From a bacterium (GTDB lineage Bacteria > Chloroflexota > Dehalococcoidia > Tepidiformales > Tepidiformaceae): a stretch of DNA of 6,381 nucleotides. The notes under the pieces were generated by a model. It searched no databases. It saw only the letters and a list, made by a program, of their open reading frames with translations, and had not been told where the DNA came from. The stretch covers positions 1 through 6,381 of the forward strand of contig CAMAUF010000128.1 in assembly GCA_945861295.1 (NCBI GenBank), written 5' to 3'. Position numbers and translations under genes: made by a program. Below are positions 1 through 5,640 of this stretch, one piece after another. Positions within the stretch are counted from its first letter, which is position 1. Every line of letters begins with the position of its first letter.

Positions 1-1
1 C

Positions 2-472
2 CTCGCCGCCGCCGCGGCCGCTGGGCTGCCGGTCGCGGCGCTCCAGCCACATTACAACCTCGTCTATCGGGCCGAGTACGAAGTTGCCCTCATCCCGCGG
101 TGCCTACGGCACGGGCTTTCAGTCATCCCCTACAGCCCGCTGGCCAAAGGCTTTCTCACTGGCCGCTATGAGCGCGGCAAGAAGGCTGTGGGCGCTCGCG
201 CAAACGGCCTCAAGCAGTACCTCAGCGACGGCGCCTGGGAGACATTGGCCGTCGTCCGCGAAACTGCGCGAGACCACGAGGTGGCGACGGCCGCCGTGGC
301 GCTGGCCTGGTTGCTCGGGAGGCCGGGCGTGACCGCCCCGATTGCCGGGGCCAGCACGGTCGCCCAACTCGCCGAACAGCTGGCTGCCACCGACCTGGTG
401 CTCACTCCCGCGGAGCGCGACCGCCTCGACCGAACCTCAGCCGCGAGCGCCGGGACGGCTTCGCCCGTGTGA
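2..472 (+). CDS. Aldo/keto reductase, C-terminal part (5' end outside window)
   Basis: The frame is open from the window edge to a TGA at 470-472, giving 156 visible residues. They match the C-terminal half of the aldo/keto reductase TIM barrel, a family of NAD(P)H-dependent cytosolic carbonyl reductases. Visible family signatures are QPHYNLVYR (residues 15-23), the cofactor-pyrophosphate loop YSPLAKGFLTGRY (44-56), and a late segment reading TAPIAGAS followed by QLAEQL, which corresponds to the loop that in many members contacts the adenosine end of NADPH. The catalytic Asp/Tyr/Lys/His tetrad lies upstream and cannot be checked, so the substrate is unknown. The last 71 bp overlap the convergent AI-2E family gene. 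The gene is partial only because the window starts inside it; no frameshift is seen. Confidence 0.93.
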   Translation, partial: LAAAAAAGLPVAALQPHYNLVYRAEYEVALIPRCLRHGLSVIPYSPLAKGFLTGRYERGKKAVGARANGLKQYLSDGAWETLAVVRETARDHEVATAAVALAWLLGRPGVTAPIAGASTVAQLAEQLAATDLVLTPAERDRLDRTSAASAGTASPV

Positions 473-1523
473 CCTCGTCGTCTGGGGCGAGGACTTCGGA
501 ATCGGGCATTATGGGAGACAAGGCGTTCGTCGGGTCTCGGCGGTCGAGGAAGAAGTCGATGCCCACCTTCAGGGCGGCCGCGGCCGGGAGCGCGAGCAAG
601 ATGCCGGGGATGCCCAAGAGTTCGCCGCCGACCAGCACCGCCAACAGCACGACCATTGGCTGCAAGCCCAGCGTCGAGCCGTACACGCGCGGCACGATGT
701 AGCGGTCTTCGAGCTGTTGGTAGAAGAGCAAGGCGACCAGCACGCCGATCGCCTGGGCCGATGACTCGCGAAATGCGGCGAAGGTGACGGGAATGATGGC
801 GATGAACGCGCCGACCAGCGGGATCACGTCCGCGAAGCCGGCGAGGATGGCGAAGCCCAAGGCGTTCGGCACGCCCGCCGCCAGGAGCACCACCAGCGTG
901 AACGCCGAGATCAGCACGGACGTGATGATCTGTCCGCGAATGTACCCGCCGACGACTCGGCCCAGCGCTTCGATCACCTGGTCGGCTTCGGCCTCGCGGG
1001 CGTGTGGAAGGAAGCGGAAGAGATACGCCTTCATTTTCGGGGCATCATTCAACAGGTACGCCGTCAGCACGATGACCGTGCCCGCCGACAGAATCCCAAA
1101 CACCACCCGCTGGCCGTAGTCCACGGCCACGCGGCCCGAGATGATCTCGCCCCAGTCGATCTCCTGAGCACGATCTGAAAGCTCGACGTCGATCCCGAAG
1201 TTCTGGAGGAACTCTTCGAGCCGTTGGGCATCCTGCGGCAGGTCGTCGCGGATGCTGCCGAACTCTTCGACTATGGCGGGGATCACCGCCGAAAACAGCC
1301 CGCCAATGATGGCCAGCACCGCGACCAGGATGATGGCGACGGCGCCCGCTCGGGGCACGCCCTTGCGGACCAGCCATTCGAGGTAAGGGAGGAGCGCCGC
1401 CATGAAGATGAACGCGACGATGACGAGGATGACCACGGCCCAGACCTGGACCACCGCCCAGGCGGCGAGCGCCGCGGCCCCGATGAGCAGCATGCCTTTC
1501 GCCGAAAGCTCGAACTTGACCAC
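402..1523 (-). CDS. AI-2E family transporter (PF01594)
   Basis: This 373-residue integral membrane protein belongs to the AI-2E transporter family (TqsA/YdiK/PerM-like), whose members are predicted exporters or antiporters with mostly unassigned substrates. Its architecture fits the family: two N-terminal hydrophobic segments (about 11-47), a third at 60-84, a soluble stretch (85-135) with an amphipathic helix, then a membrane-rich half. Family signatures are GGYIRGQ (192-198), FADVIPLVGAFIAIIPV (230-246), QQLEDRYIVPRVYGSTLGLQ (269-288) and the closing GGELLGIPGILLALPAAAALK (299-319). The start is GTG, chosen because GGAGGA sits 4 bases upstream and the next ATG (residue 11) lies inside the first hydrophobic region. 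The last ~45 residues are a polar, strongly basic tail (SRRSRLRFGRGGRAPRE), partly encoded antisense to the aldo/keto reductase gene. The actual substrate cannot be read from the sequence. Confidence 0.93.
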   Translation of the reverse strand: MVKFELSAKGMLLIGAAALAAWAVVQVWAVVILVIVAFIFMAALLPYLEWLVRKGVPRAGAVAIILVAVLAIIGGLFSAVIPAIVEEFGSIRDDLPQDAQRLEEFLQNFGIDVELSDRAQEIDWGEIISGRVAVDYGQRVVFGILSAGTVIVLTAYLLNDAPKMKAYLFRFLPHAREAEADQVIEALGRVVGGYIRGQIITSVLISAFTLVVLLAAGVPNALGFAILAGFADVIPLVGAFIAIIPVTFAAFRESSAQAIGVLVALLFYQQLEDRYIVPRVYGSTLGLQPMVVLLAVLVGGELLGIPGILLALPAAAALKVGIDFFLDRRDPTNALSPIMPDSEVLAPDDEVTRAKPSRRSRLRFGRGGRAPRE

Positions 1524-1527
1524 GTCG

Positions 1528-1533
1528 TCCTCC
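1528..1533 (-). promoter_or_regulatory. Ribosome binding site for the AI-2E family gene
   Basis: Minus-strand GGAGGA, a close match to the anti-SD complement, lies 4 bases before the GTG at 1523-1521. It is what supports a GTG start here. Confidence 0.7.
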
Positions 1534-1580
1534 GCCAGCCTCGTGGCGGCGTATCATGCCGTATTGCGGGCTCATGCGCT

Positions 1581-1596
1581 TCGGGCGGCCGCCCGA
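1581..1596. repeat. Perfect 16-bp palindrome in a divergent intergenic region
   Basis: TCGGGCGGCCGCCCGA is its own reverse complement. It lies in the 101 bp between the divergent AI-2E and DinB starts, 28 bp before the DinB ATG. Its position suits a dimeric repressor operator or an RNA hairpin in the DinB leader. A TCATGC direct repeat lies just upstream (1554-1559 and 1572-1577). No convincing -35/-10 pair was found, and a GC-only palindrome could be chance in such DNA. Confidence 0.4.
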
Positions 1597-1615
1597 GAAG
1601 CTAGCTCCAAAGAGC

Positions 1616-1620
1616 GAGGA
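1616..1620 (+). promoter_or_regulatory. Ribosome binding site for the DinB-family gene
   Basis: GAGGA lies 4 bases before the ATG at 1625. It favours this ATG over the in-frame upstream ATG at 1556, which would add 23 residues and place the 16-bp palindrome inside the coding sequence. Confidence 0.65.
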
Positions 1621-1624
1621 TGAC

Positions 1625-2152
1625 ATGATCACGTCCCGGGACGACTTTCTCCGGTACTTCGAGGCCGTCCACCGCCGCGCGGTCCGCGATGTCGCGGCGT
1701 TGCCTGCGGAAGCGGACGGTTGGGCGCCCTCGGCGGGCGCGGGTGAGGGCGCGTGGAGCATCAACACGCTCATTGGGCACATGTGCGGATCGCGCCTCTA
1801 TTTCGCCAGCGCCTACCGCGGCGAGGGCTGGATCAGCGCGCCCCCGCCGGACGTTTCGACCCGCGACGGGTGGGTCCCGGCGCTCCACGAGAGTTTCGCA
1901 TCCCTCCGGGCGCGGCTCGCGGACACGCCGGACGCCTGGCTCCAGCGCAAGGTCGCGATGATCGATTCGGCCGGCGGCCTTTCCGGGTGGCGGGTGCTGC
2001 TCATGATGATGGAGCACGACATCCATCATCGCAGTCAAATCGACACCTATGCCGGGCTCAACGGCTGGGACGTGCCCCACATCTATGGCCGGTCGGCGGA
2101 GCACATCGGGACGCTGCAGGAGGCGCAGCGGGCGAAGCACGCCACGGCCTAA
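1625..2152 (+). CDS. DinB-family four-helix-bundle protein
   Basis: This is a 175-residue protein of the DinB/YfiT-like superfamily: small soluble four-helix bundles that bind a divalent metal through three histidines. Members include DNA-damage-induced proteins and thiol (bacillithiol or mycothiol) S-transferase relatives. Helix 2 carries INTLIGHMCGSRLYF with H52 as the likely first ligand. The third conserved helix carries MMMEHDIHHRSQI, where H131 and H135 (H-x3-H) complete the triad. The hallmark W44 before helix 2 is present. The ATG at 1625 is preferred for its GAGGA; a start at 1556 would give 198 residues. The gene is divergent from the AI-2E family gene and seems to be transcribed alone. 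Its stop lies one base from the stop of the convergent LQR-motif gene. The reaction and substrate are not predictable from sequence, and the name does not imply DNA polymerase IV. Confidence 0.88.
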   Translation: MITSRDDFLRYFEAVHRRAVRDVAALPAEADGWAPSAGAGEGAWSINTLIGHMCGSRLYFASAYRGEGWISAPPPDVSTRDGWVPALHESFASLRARLADTPDAWLQRKVAMIDSAGGLSGWRVLLMMMEHDIHHRSQIDTYAGLNGWDVPHIYGRSAEHIGTLQEAQRAKHATA

Positions 2153-2153
2153 C

Positions 2154-3578
2154 TTACTTCCCGAACCGGAACCCGAGGCCGATGACGCCTTGTGCCCCTA
2201 TCGGTGGGCCGCCCTTGTCGCCGGAGACTGATTCCGCCTTGAAGGAGATAAACGCGCGCCCTTCCCGTGTATCTTTGCCGTACTCAACCCCGCCGCTCGC
2301 GCTGGTCACACCGGCCGCCCCGAACTTGATCTTCCCGTTCGCGTCGAGGCCCTTGACGCCGAAGATGTTCGTACCGGTGACGGACGCCTCGCCTTCGGGC
2401 GCACCGCCGCCGAGCCCAGTGACGCCAGCGCTCCCCTTCCAGTCTCCGGCCTTGAAGCCGAGGTCGATGGAGGCCTTGCCATCCTGGCTCACGGTCGTCT
2501 TACCGGAGACATAGGTGTCCTTGTCGCCGACCTTCACGGCGATGATCGCCACCATCTTGTCGTTCGCGATTGAGACGCCGGTATCGAGCTTCAGTTTGTC
2601 GACTTCGATAGCCTGCCCAAGGTCGACCTTGGCCGTCCCGTCTGGGTTCAACTTGAGCGAGCCTTTGAACTGGACCTCCTTGTCGCCCAAGGCCACATTC
2701 GCTTCGCCCGATCCGCCCTTCTTGTCGCCCTCGCCAGCGTAGGCGCCGGAGATGCCGGCCGAGAAGTGCGTACTCGAGAACTTTAACGCCGCACTGGCCT
2801 GCTGGACGGTCAACTGTTGAACCTTGCCGAGGTCGAGTTTGCCTTCGCCCGTGAGGCCTTTGAGGATGTCGATCTTCTTGCTGATCTCGGGGATGTCGGC
2901 GTTGGTGAGGTAGGCGACGGCCGCGGCCGCGATCGCGGCGGCGACCACAACCCCCGGATTCTCTTTCGTGACGGTCACCAACTGGTCGCGGAACTTCTTG
3001 GCGGCGTCGGACGCGGCCAGGGTCTCCGCGTCCTTCTTCGCCTGTTCCGAAAGCATCGTCCCAAGCAGCTCGATCTGCGACTTCGAGATGAAGTCCTTCT
3101 CATTGGAGGCGTCCTTGACCTGGGCGATGAGAAGGTCGACGCTCTTGCCCGCGAGCGACTTTGCGTACTCCTTGATCTTGTCGTCGCCCAATTGCTCGGC
3201 GATGAGCTTGGAGATTGCGGCCCACATAGGGTCAATCAGGGGCTTTGCGGGCCCTTCGGCTTGTCCCTGGGGCGCGGCGCCAGCCTGGGCCGCGGGCGCC
3301 GGCCCATACGGCGCGGGGTCGCGTTGCACGCGGCGGTCAGCGGCGTGGTGGAGTGGCGGCTGGTCCGAATTGGCGGTGAGTTGCGGGCGGCTAGCCAGTG
3401 CGCGTGAGACGCAGGCGTTACCCACCGTCCTCTGGAGCGCGAGCACGTTCGCGGGGGAGCCAGGCATGCGGTTGGCGTTCAGAGGGAGCGCGGCGGACGC
3501 CGGCTGGCCCGCTTGCTTTCGCCCACGCGCCAGTGCTTCCGAGTCCGGAGCGCGTCCCCTGGAGCGTCGCCGAGCCAT
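2154..3578 (-). CDS. LQR-motif protein with hydrophobic helix and beta-repeat C-terminus; candidate eCIS-type cargo
   Basis: This 474-residue protein belongs to no family I can name with certainty. Regions seen: a basic N-terminus (1-24, nine Arg); the motif LALQRTVGNACVSRAL (46-61), a form of the LQRxxGNxxVxRxL motif common in DUF4157 proteins and other proteins predicted to be associated with extracellular contractile injection systems; a second short VQRD (84-87), also typical of such proteins; a Pro/Ala/Gln-rich linker (88-112); charged amphipathic helices (115-205); one very hydrophobic segment, PGVVVAAAIAAAAVAYL (208-224); and a Gly-rich region with alternating polarity (271-474) ending GLGFRFGK. 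There is no Sec signal peptide. The ATG at 3578 is chosen for GGGAG six bases upstream; a GTG at 3677 would add 33 residues but lacks a good SD. Inference: a membrane-active injected or secreted protein. No contractile-system gene is in view, so the link rests on the N-terminal motif alone. It could instead be a surface or structural protein. Confidence 0.72.
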   Translation of the reverse strand: MARRRSRGRAPDSEALARGRKQAGQPASAALPLNANRMPGSPANVLALQRTVGNACVSRALASRPQLTANSDQPPLHHAADRRVQRDPAPYGPAPAAQAGAAPQGQAEGPAKPLIDPMWAAISKLIAEQLGDDKIKEYAKSLAGKSVDLLIAQVKDASNEKDFISKSQIELLGTMLSEQAKKDAETLAASDAAKKFRDQLVTVTKENPGVVVAAAIAAAAVAYLTNADIPEISKKIDILKGLTGEGKLDLGKVQQLTVQQASAALKFSSTHFSAGISGAYAGEGDKKGGSGEANVALGDKEVQFKGSLKLNPDGTAKVDLGQAIEVDKLKLDTGVSIANDKMVAIIAVKVGDKDTYVSGKTTVSQDGKASIDLGFKAGDWKGSAGVTGLGGGAPEGEASVTGTNIFGVKGLDANGKIKFGAAGVTSASGGVEYGKDTREGRAFISFKAESVSGDKGGPPIGAQGVIGLGFRFGK

Positions 3579-3584
3579 CGAAGT

Positions 3585-3589
3585 CTCCC
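3585..3589 (-). promoter_or_regulatory. Ribosome binding site for the LQR-motif gene
   Basis: Minus-strand GGGAG lies 6 bases before the ATG at 3578-3576. It decides the start against the upstream GTG at 3677. Its first G is also the last base of the adjacent hairpin stem. Confidence 0.65.
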
Positions 3590-3610
3590 GCCAAGCAGGC
3601 CCTCTTGGCG
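3589..3610 (-). promoter_or_regulatory. Leader hairpin upstream of the LQR-motif gene
   Basis: A perfect 7-bp inverted repeat, CGCCAAG / CTTGGCG with an 8-base loop, sits in the 102-bp gap between the Uma2-type and LQR-motif genes and touches the latter's SD sequence. No U-tract follows on either strand, so an intrinsic terminator is unlikely. It could modulate ribosome access or be incidental. Confidence 0.3.
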
Positions 3611-3680
3611 CCCCGATAATAGCACAACGGGACCGGCGCACGGAGCGATTCACCGCATGAATTTGCCGTGAAGGCACCCG

Positions 3681-4283
3681 TTAGCCGGTCTCCCGGTCGA
3701 GCACGGCGAAGAGCTCGGCCACGGACAGCGCGAAGCCGGGCATGAGGGGAGTCGTGAGCACGGCATCTCGCGGCAGCGCCACTGCGTCGTGGCCGTCGTC
3801 GAAGACTTCGACCACACGGCCCACGGGGTCGACCAGCCAAACGACCGGTACGCCTGCGTCACGGTAGAGACGGCATTTGCGGCGTTGCTCCTCCATCGTC
3901 TCCGACCGCGACCGGACCTCGACGGCAACGGTCGGCAGCGAGCCCTTCGTCGCTGGCGTACCCTTTCGCCAAAATCCGGCGTCGGGCTTCTGGTGGCGGC
4001 CTGAGCGCATCCGCACGCGGAATTCGGGGCCGAACGATCCGCCCGCAAGCCGGCGATACGAGCCGAAGCGGTAGTCGAATTCTCCGGAGAGGTCGCGGTG
4101 GTCTTCGTCTACCACGGCTTTGCAGTAAGCGATGCCGTCGATGTATTCAAGGTCGGTCTCCTCGCGGTCGTCGAGGTCGAGGAACTGCTCCTCGGACATG
4201 GCGACGCCGTGGAACTCCGACCAATCATCGTCGTCGGTCGAGCGCCGCAAGCGCGGGGGCGGTTGAGGCTGACGGATCGCCAT
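3681..4283 (-). CDS. Uma2-type (DUF820, PF05685) PD-(D/E)XK nuclease-fold protein
   Basis: This 200-residue protein fits the Uma2 family, predicted restriction-endonuclease-fold proteins with mostly unknown biological roles. In order: an extended N-terminus (1-25) with PQPPPRLRR followed by an acidic TDDDDW; SEEQFLDL (30-37); EYIDG (47-51), the conserved first Glu region; PDAGF (100-104) with D101; VEVRS (121-125) with E122; K136 in RRKCRLYRDAGVP; and VVWLVDP (147-153). D101, E122 and K136 make a plausible intact catalytic set, so it is probably not a dead copy. The ATG at 4283 is chosen for AGAGGA eight bases upstream; an open frame extends further but would overlap the preceding gene heavily. 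The preceding gene's TGA is 13 bases upstream, inside the SD region, so translational coupling is likely. No partner methylase or transposase is visible. Confidence 0.88.
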   Translation of the reverse strand: MAIRQPQPPPRLRRSTDDDDWSEFHGVAMSEEQFLDLDDREETDLEYIDGIAYCKAVVDEDHRDLSGEFDYRFGSYRRLAGGSFGPEFRVRMRSGRHQKPDAGFWRKGTPATKGSLPTVAVEVRSRSETMEEQRRKCRLYRDAGVPVVWLVDPVGRVVEVFDDGHDAVALPRDAVLTTPLMPGFALSVAELFAVLDRETG

Positions 4284-4291
4284 GGCGGGTA

Positions 4292-4298
4292 TCCTCTC
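4292..4298 (-). promoter_or_regulatory. Ribosome binding site overlapping the upstream stop codon
   Basis: Minus-strand GAGAGGA lies 8 bases before the Uma2-type ATG, and its first two bases are the last two bases of the TGA (4299-4297) of the ferritin-like gene. This arrangement suits termination-reinitiation coupling and supports the short start. Confidence 0.65.
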
Positions 4299-5505
4299 AG
4301 ACCGCGAGCGGGTCCTCGGCGATCTTTTGCATCCCGGCGTTGAGGGCGGGCAGGCGATCGATGCCGACGCTGTCCAGGAGAGCGACATAATCGCGGAGCT
4401 GCTTCTGGCGCAACTGGCGCAGCTTTTCGACGCCCACGCTCATGCGCTCCATGCCATCGGCGAAGAGCACGATGAGCGCCTCTTTCTCGCCCTTGGTGTG
4501 TCGCAGTTCCTGCGACATCGCGTTCTCGGCGCGTCCCAGCCACATGTTGACGAAGTGGGGCGCGTTCTCCTTGTGCTGAAGGTACCAGAGCAGATGGCGC
4601 TTTCCGTATTCGAGGTGACGCCGCGAATCCCGCAGCATCAGCTCGAAGAGCTTGCGGTCGAGCTCCGTCTTGGCGAAGTCGCCGGCCATTTCGAAGGCGC
4701 TGACTTCGTAGGACTTATAAAGCACGTCAAGCCCGAGGATCATCTCGGTGAACTTGAGTGCGCCGTACCAGCCGCGGTACATGATGCCGAGGGGGGCTTG
4801 GCCGAGGCCGCCGCCGTTGGCCAGCGCGCGCTTGCGGAACGCTTCGACTTTGTGTCCGGCGTCGTAGACCTGGGTGCCGAGGAAGAGCTTGACGTCGTGG
4901 AACCCGTAGCTGATCGGTTCGAACCACTTCGCGATGATCTTCTGCTCGGTCAGGCCATGCGATGAGTACGCTGTCGCGATCTGGCACATGGCGCGTTCGA
5001 GCTCTTCGGGCTGGTCCGTGAGGCCGGTGTCCCAGGGCAGGTCGGTCGCCGGCACCCAACGTTCGCGGATTGCTTCTTCATAGAGGTGGTCGACGCCATC
5101 GGCCCAGACCTCCGCCTTGTCGAAGATGTGGTAGCTGCCCGGCACATAGATCGCGGGGTCTGGATGGCTACCGAGCGGGGTGTCGTTCTCGTAGGGCCAG
5201 TGGTCCGGGACTTGGCCGTAGCTGCCGATGTTGATTTCGGGCGTGCCGAGCCCGTTGGGGCCCGGCACGGCGCGCAGGCCCTTTTCGGAGCGCGTGCGGA
5301 TGAACTTGAAGCTGAGGCCCTTCATCGCGTCTGGATTCGCTTCGACTTTGCCGACGAAGGTGAGGGCGCGGTCTGGGGCGAAGTTCAGCATCGTGAGGTT
5401 CGCGATCGTCTCTTCGCGGAGCGGGCTCGCTTCGTAGCGAGCGATTAGCTCGTCGTCCCAGCCGAGGTGTTGGGCGCGGATCTTCGTAGCGGGAGTCAGT
5501 TGCAT
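4297..5505 (-). CDS. Ferritin-like (R2/diiron oxidase fold) paralog with degenerate metal site
   Basis: This 402-residue soluble protein is paralogous to the gene upstream of it. Shared landmarks are PWDT (157-160), LERAM (169-173), LFLGTQ (207-212), FRKRALANGGG (223-233), FTEM (252-255), RRHLEYG (295-301) and a similar C-terminus ending DPLAV. The stretches carrying the metal ligands align without gaps from E27 to H62 and from E105 to H138 of the neighbour. At its six ligand positions this protein has G184 (Glu), A216 (Glu), K219 (His), K264 (Glu), S294 (Glu) and H297 (His retained). A standard carboxylate-bridged diiron site is therefore very unlikely. Nearby H183, H218, E221 and E267 could form a shifted site. 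The first ~155 residues have no motif I recognise. The ATG at 5505 has GAGG eight bases upstream; a GTG at 5583 would add 26 unconvincing residues spanning a hairpin. Inference: a non-catalytic partner or scaffold for the intact paralog. Confidence 0.85.
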   Translation of the reverse strand: MQLTPATKIRAQHLGWDDELIARYEASPLREETIANLTMLNFAPDRALTFVGKVEANPDAMKGLSFKFIRTRSEKGLRAVPGPNGLGTPEINIGSYGQVPDHWPYENDTPLGSHPDPAIYVPGSYHIFDKAEVWADGVDHLYEEAIRERWVPATDLPWDTGLTDQPEELERAMCQIATAYSSHGLTEQKIIAKWFEPISYGFHDVKLFLGTQVYDAGHKVEAFRKRALANGGGLGQAPLGIMYRGWYGALKFTEMILGLDVLYKSYEVSAFEMAGDFAKTELDRKLFELMLRDSRRHLEYGKRHLLWYLQHKENAPHFVNMWLGRAENAMSQELRHTKGEKEALIVLFADGMERMSVGVEKLRQLRQKQLRDYVALLDSVGIDRLPALNAGMQKIAEDPLAV

Positions 5506-5513
5506 CGGGCGGG

Positions 5514-5517
5514 CCTC
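5514..5517 (-). promoter_or_regulatory. Ribosome binding site for the degenerate ferritin-like gene
   Basis: Minus-strand GAGG lies 8 bases before the ATG at 5505-5503. It supports this start over the in-frame GTG at 5583. Confidence 0.5.
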
Positions 5518-5540
5518 ACAGAGCGTGGTAGAGACAATCT

Positions 5541-5566
5541 GAAGGCTGGCGCGGAGGCCAGCCTTC
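5541..5566. repeat. 10-bp perfect inverted repeat (strong hairpin) between the two ferritin-like genes
   Basis: GAAGGCTGGC and GCCAGCCTTC are exact reverse complements separated by a 6-base loop (5551-5556), within the 135-bp intergenic gap. A run of six T (5574-5579) follows on the plus strand, but with a 7-base spacer and no plus-strand gene to end. Read on the minus strand, in the direction of transcription, the hairpin is preceded by AAAAAA and followed by mixed sequence without a U-tract. It is therefore more likely a processing, stability or attenuation element setting the ratio of the two paralogs than an efficient intrinsic terminator. Confidence 0.55.
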
Positions 5567-5640
5567 GAGGTCGTTTTTTGCACAGCCCCGCGAACTGACC
5601 GAGGCGTGACCCGGCCGAGCTTGACGAGGCGGTAGATTTC

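Noticed and set aside
1045..1782. Minus-strand open frame of 245 codons spanning the AI-2E start and DinB 5' region
   Set aside because: It runs through two supported genes, and its translation is Arg/Gly/His-rich frame-shift-like sequence.
2918..2944. GC palindromes around CGGCCGCGGCCG and CGCGATCGCG
   Set aside because: They lie inside codons for the Ala-rich hydrophobic helix and are explained by Ala codon runs.
3616..3621. Minus-strand TATTAT as a sigma-70 -10 box for the LQR-motif gene
   Set aside because: At a 16-18 base spacing the upstream hexamers do not resemble TTGACA; kept only as a hint.
2817..3660. Two long plus-strand open frames (2817-3407 and 2968-3660) opposite the LQR-motif gene
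   Set aside because: They overlap each other and a gene with a clear motif, SD and domain pattern; no family signature or SD was seen in either.
4282..4965. Long plus-strand open frame (227 codons) opposite the degenerate oxidase gene
   Set aside because: It is antisense to a well-supported paralog with family motifs; its translation has no recognisable motif and low complexity typical of an opposite-strand shadow in GC-rich DNA.
5541..5579. Intrinsic terminator on the plus strand
   Set aside because: The stem and T-run look suggestive, but a 7-base spacer separates them and no plus-strand gene ends here.
5506..5583. GTG at 5583 as the start of the degenerate oxidase
   Set aside because: The added 26 residues are encoded across the 10-bp hairpin and lack any resemblance to the family, while the ATG at 5505 has a correctly spaced GAGG.
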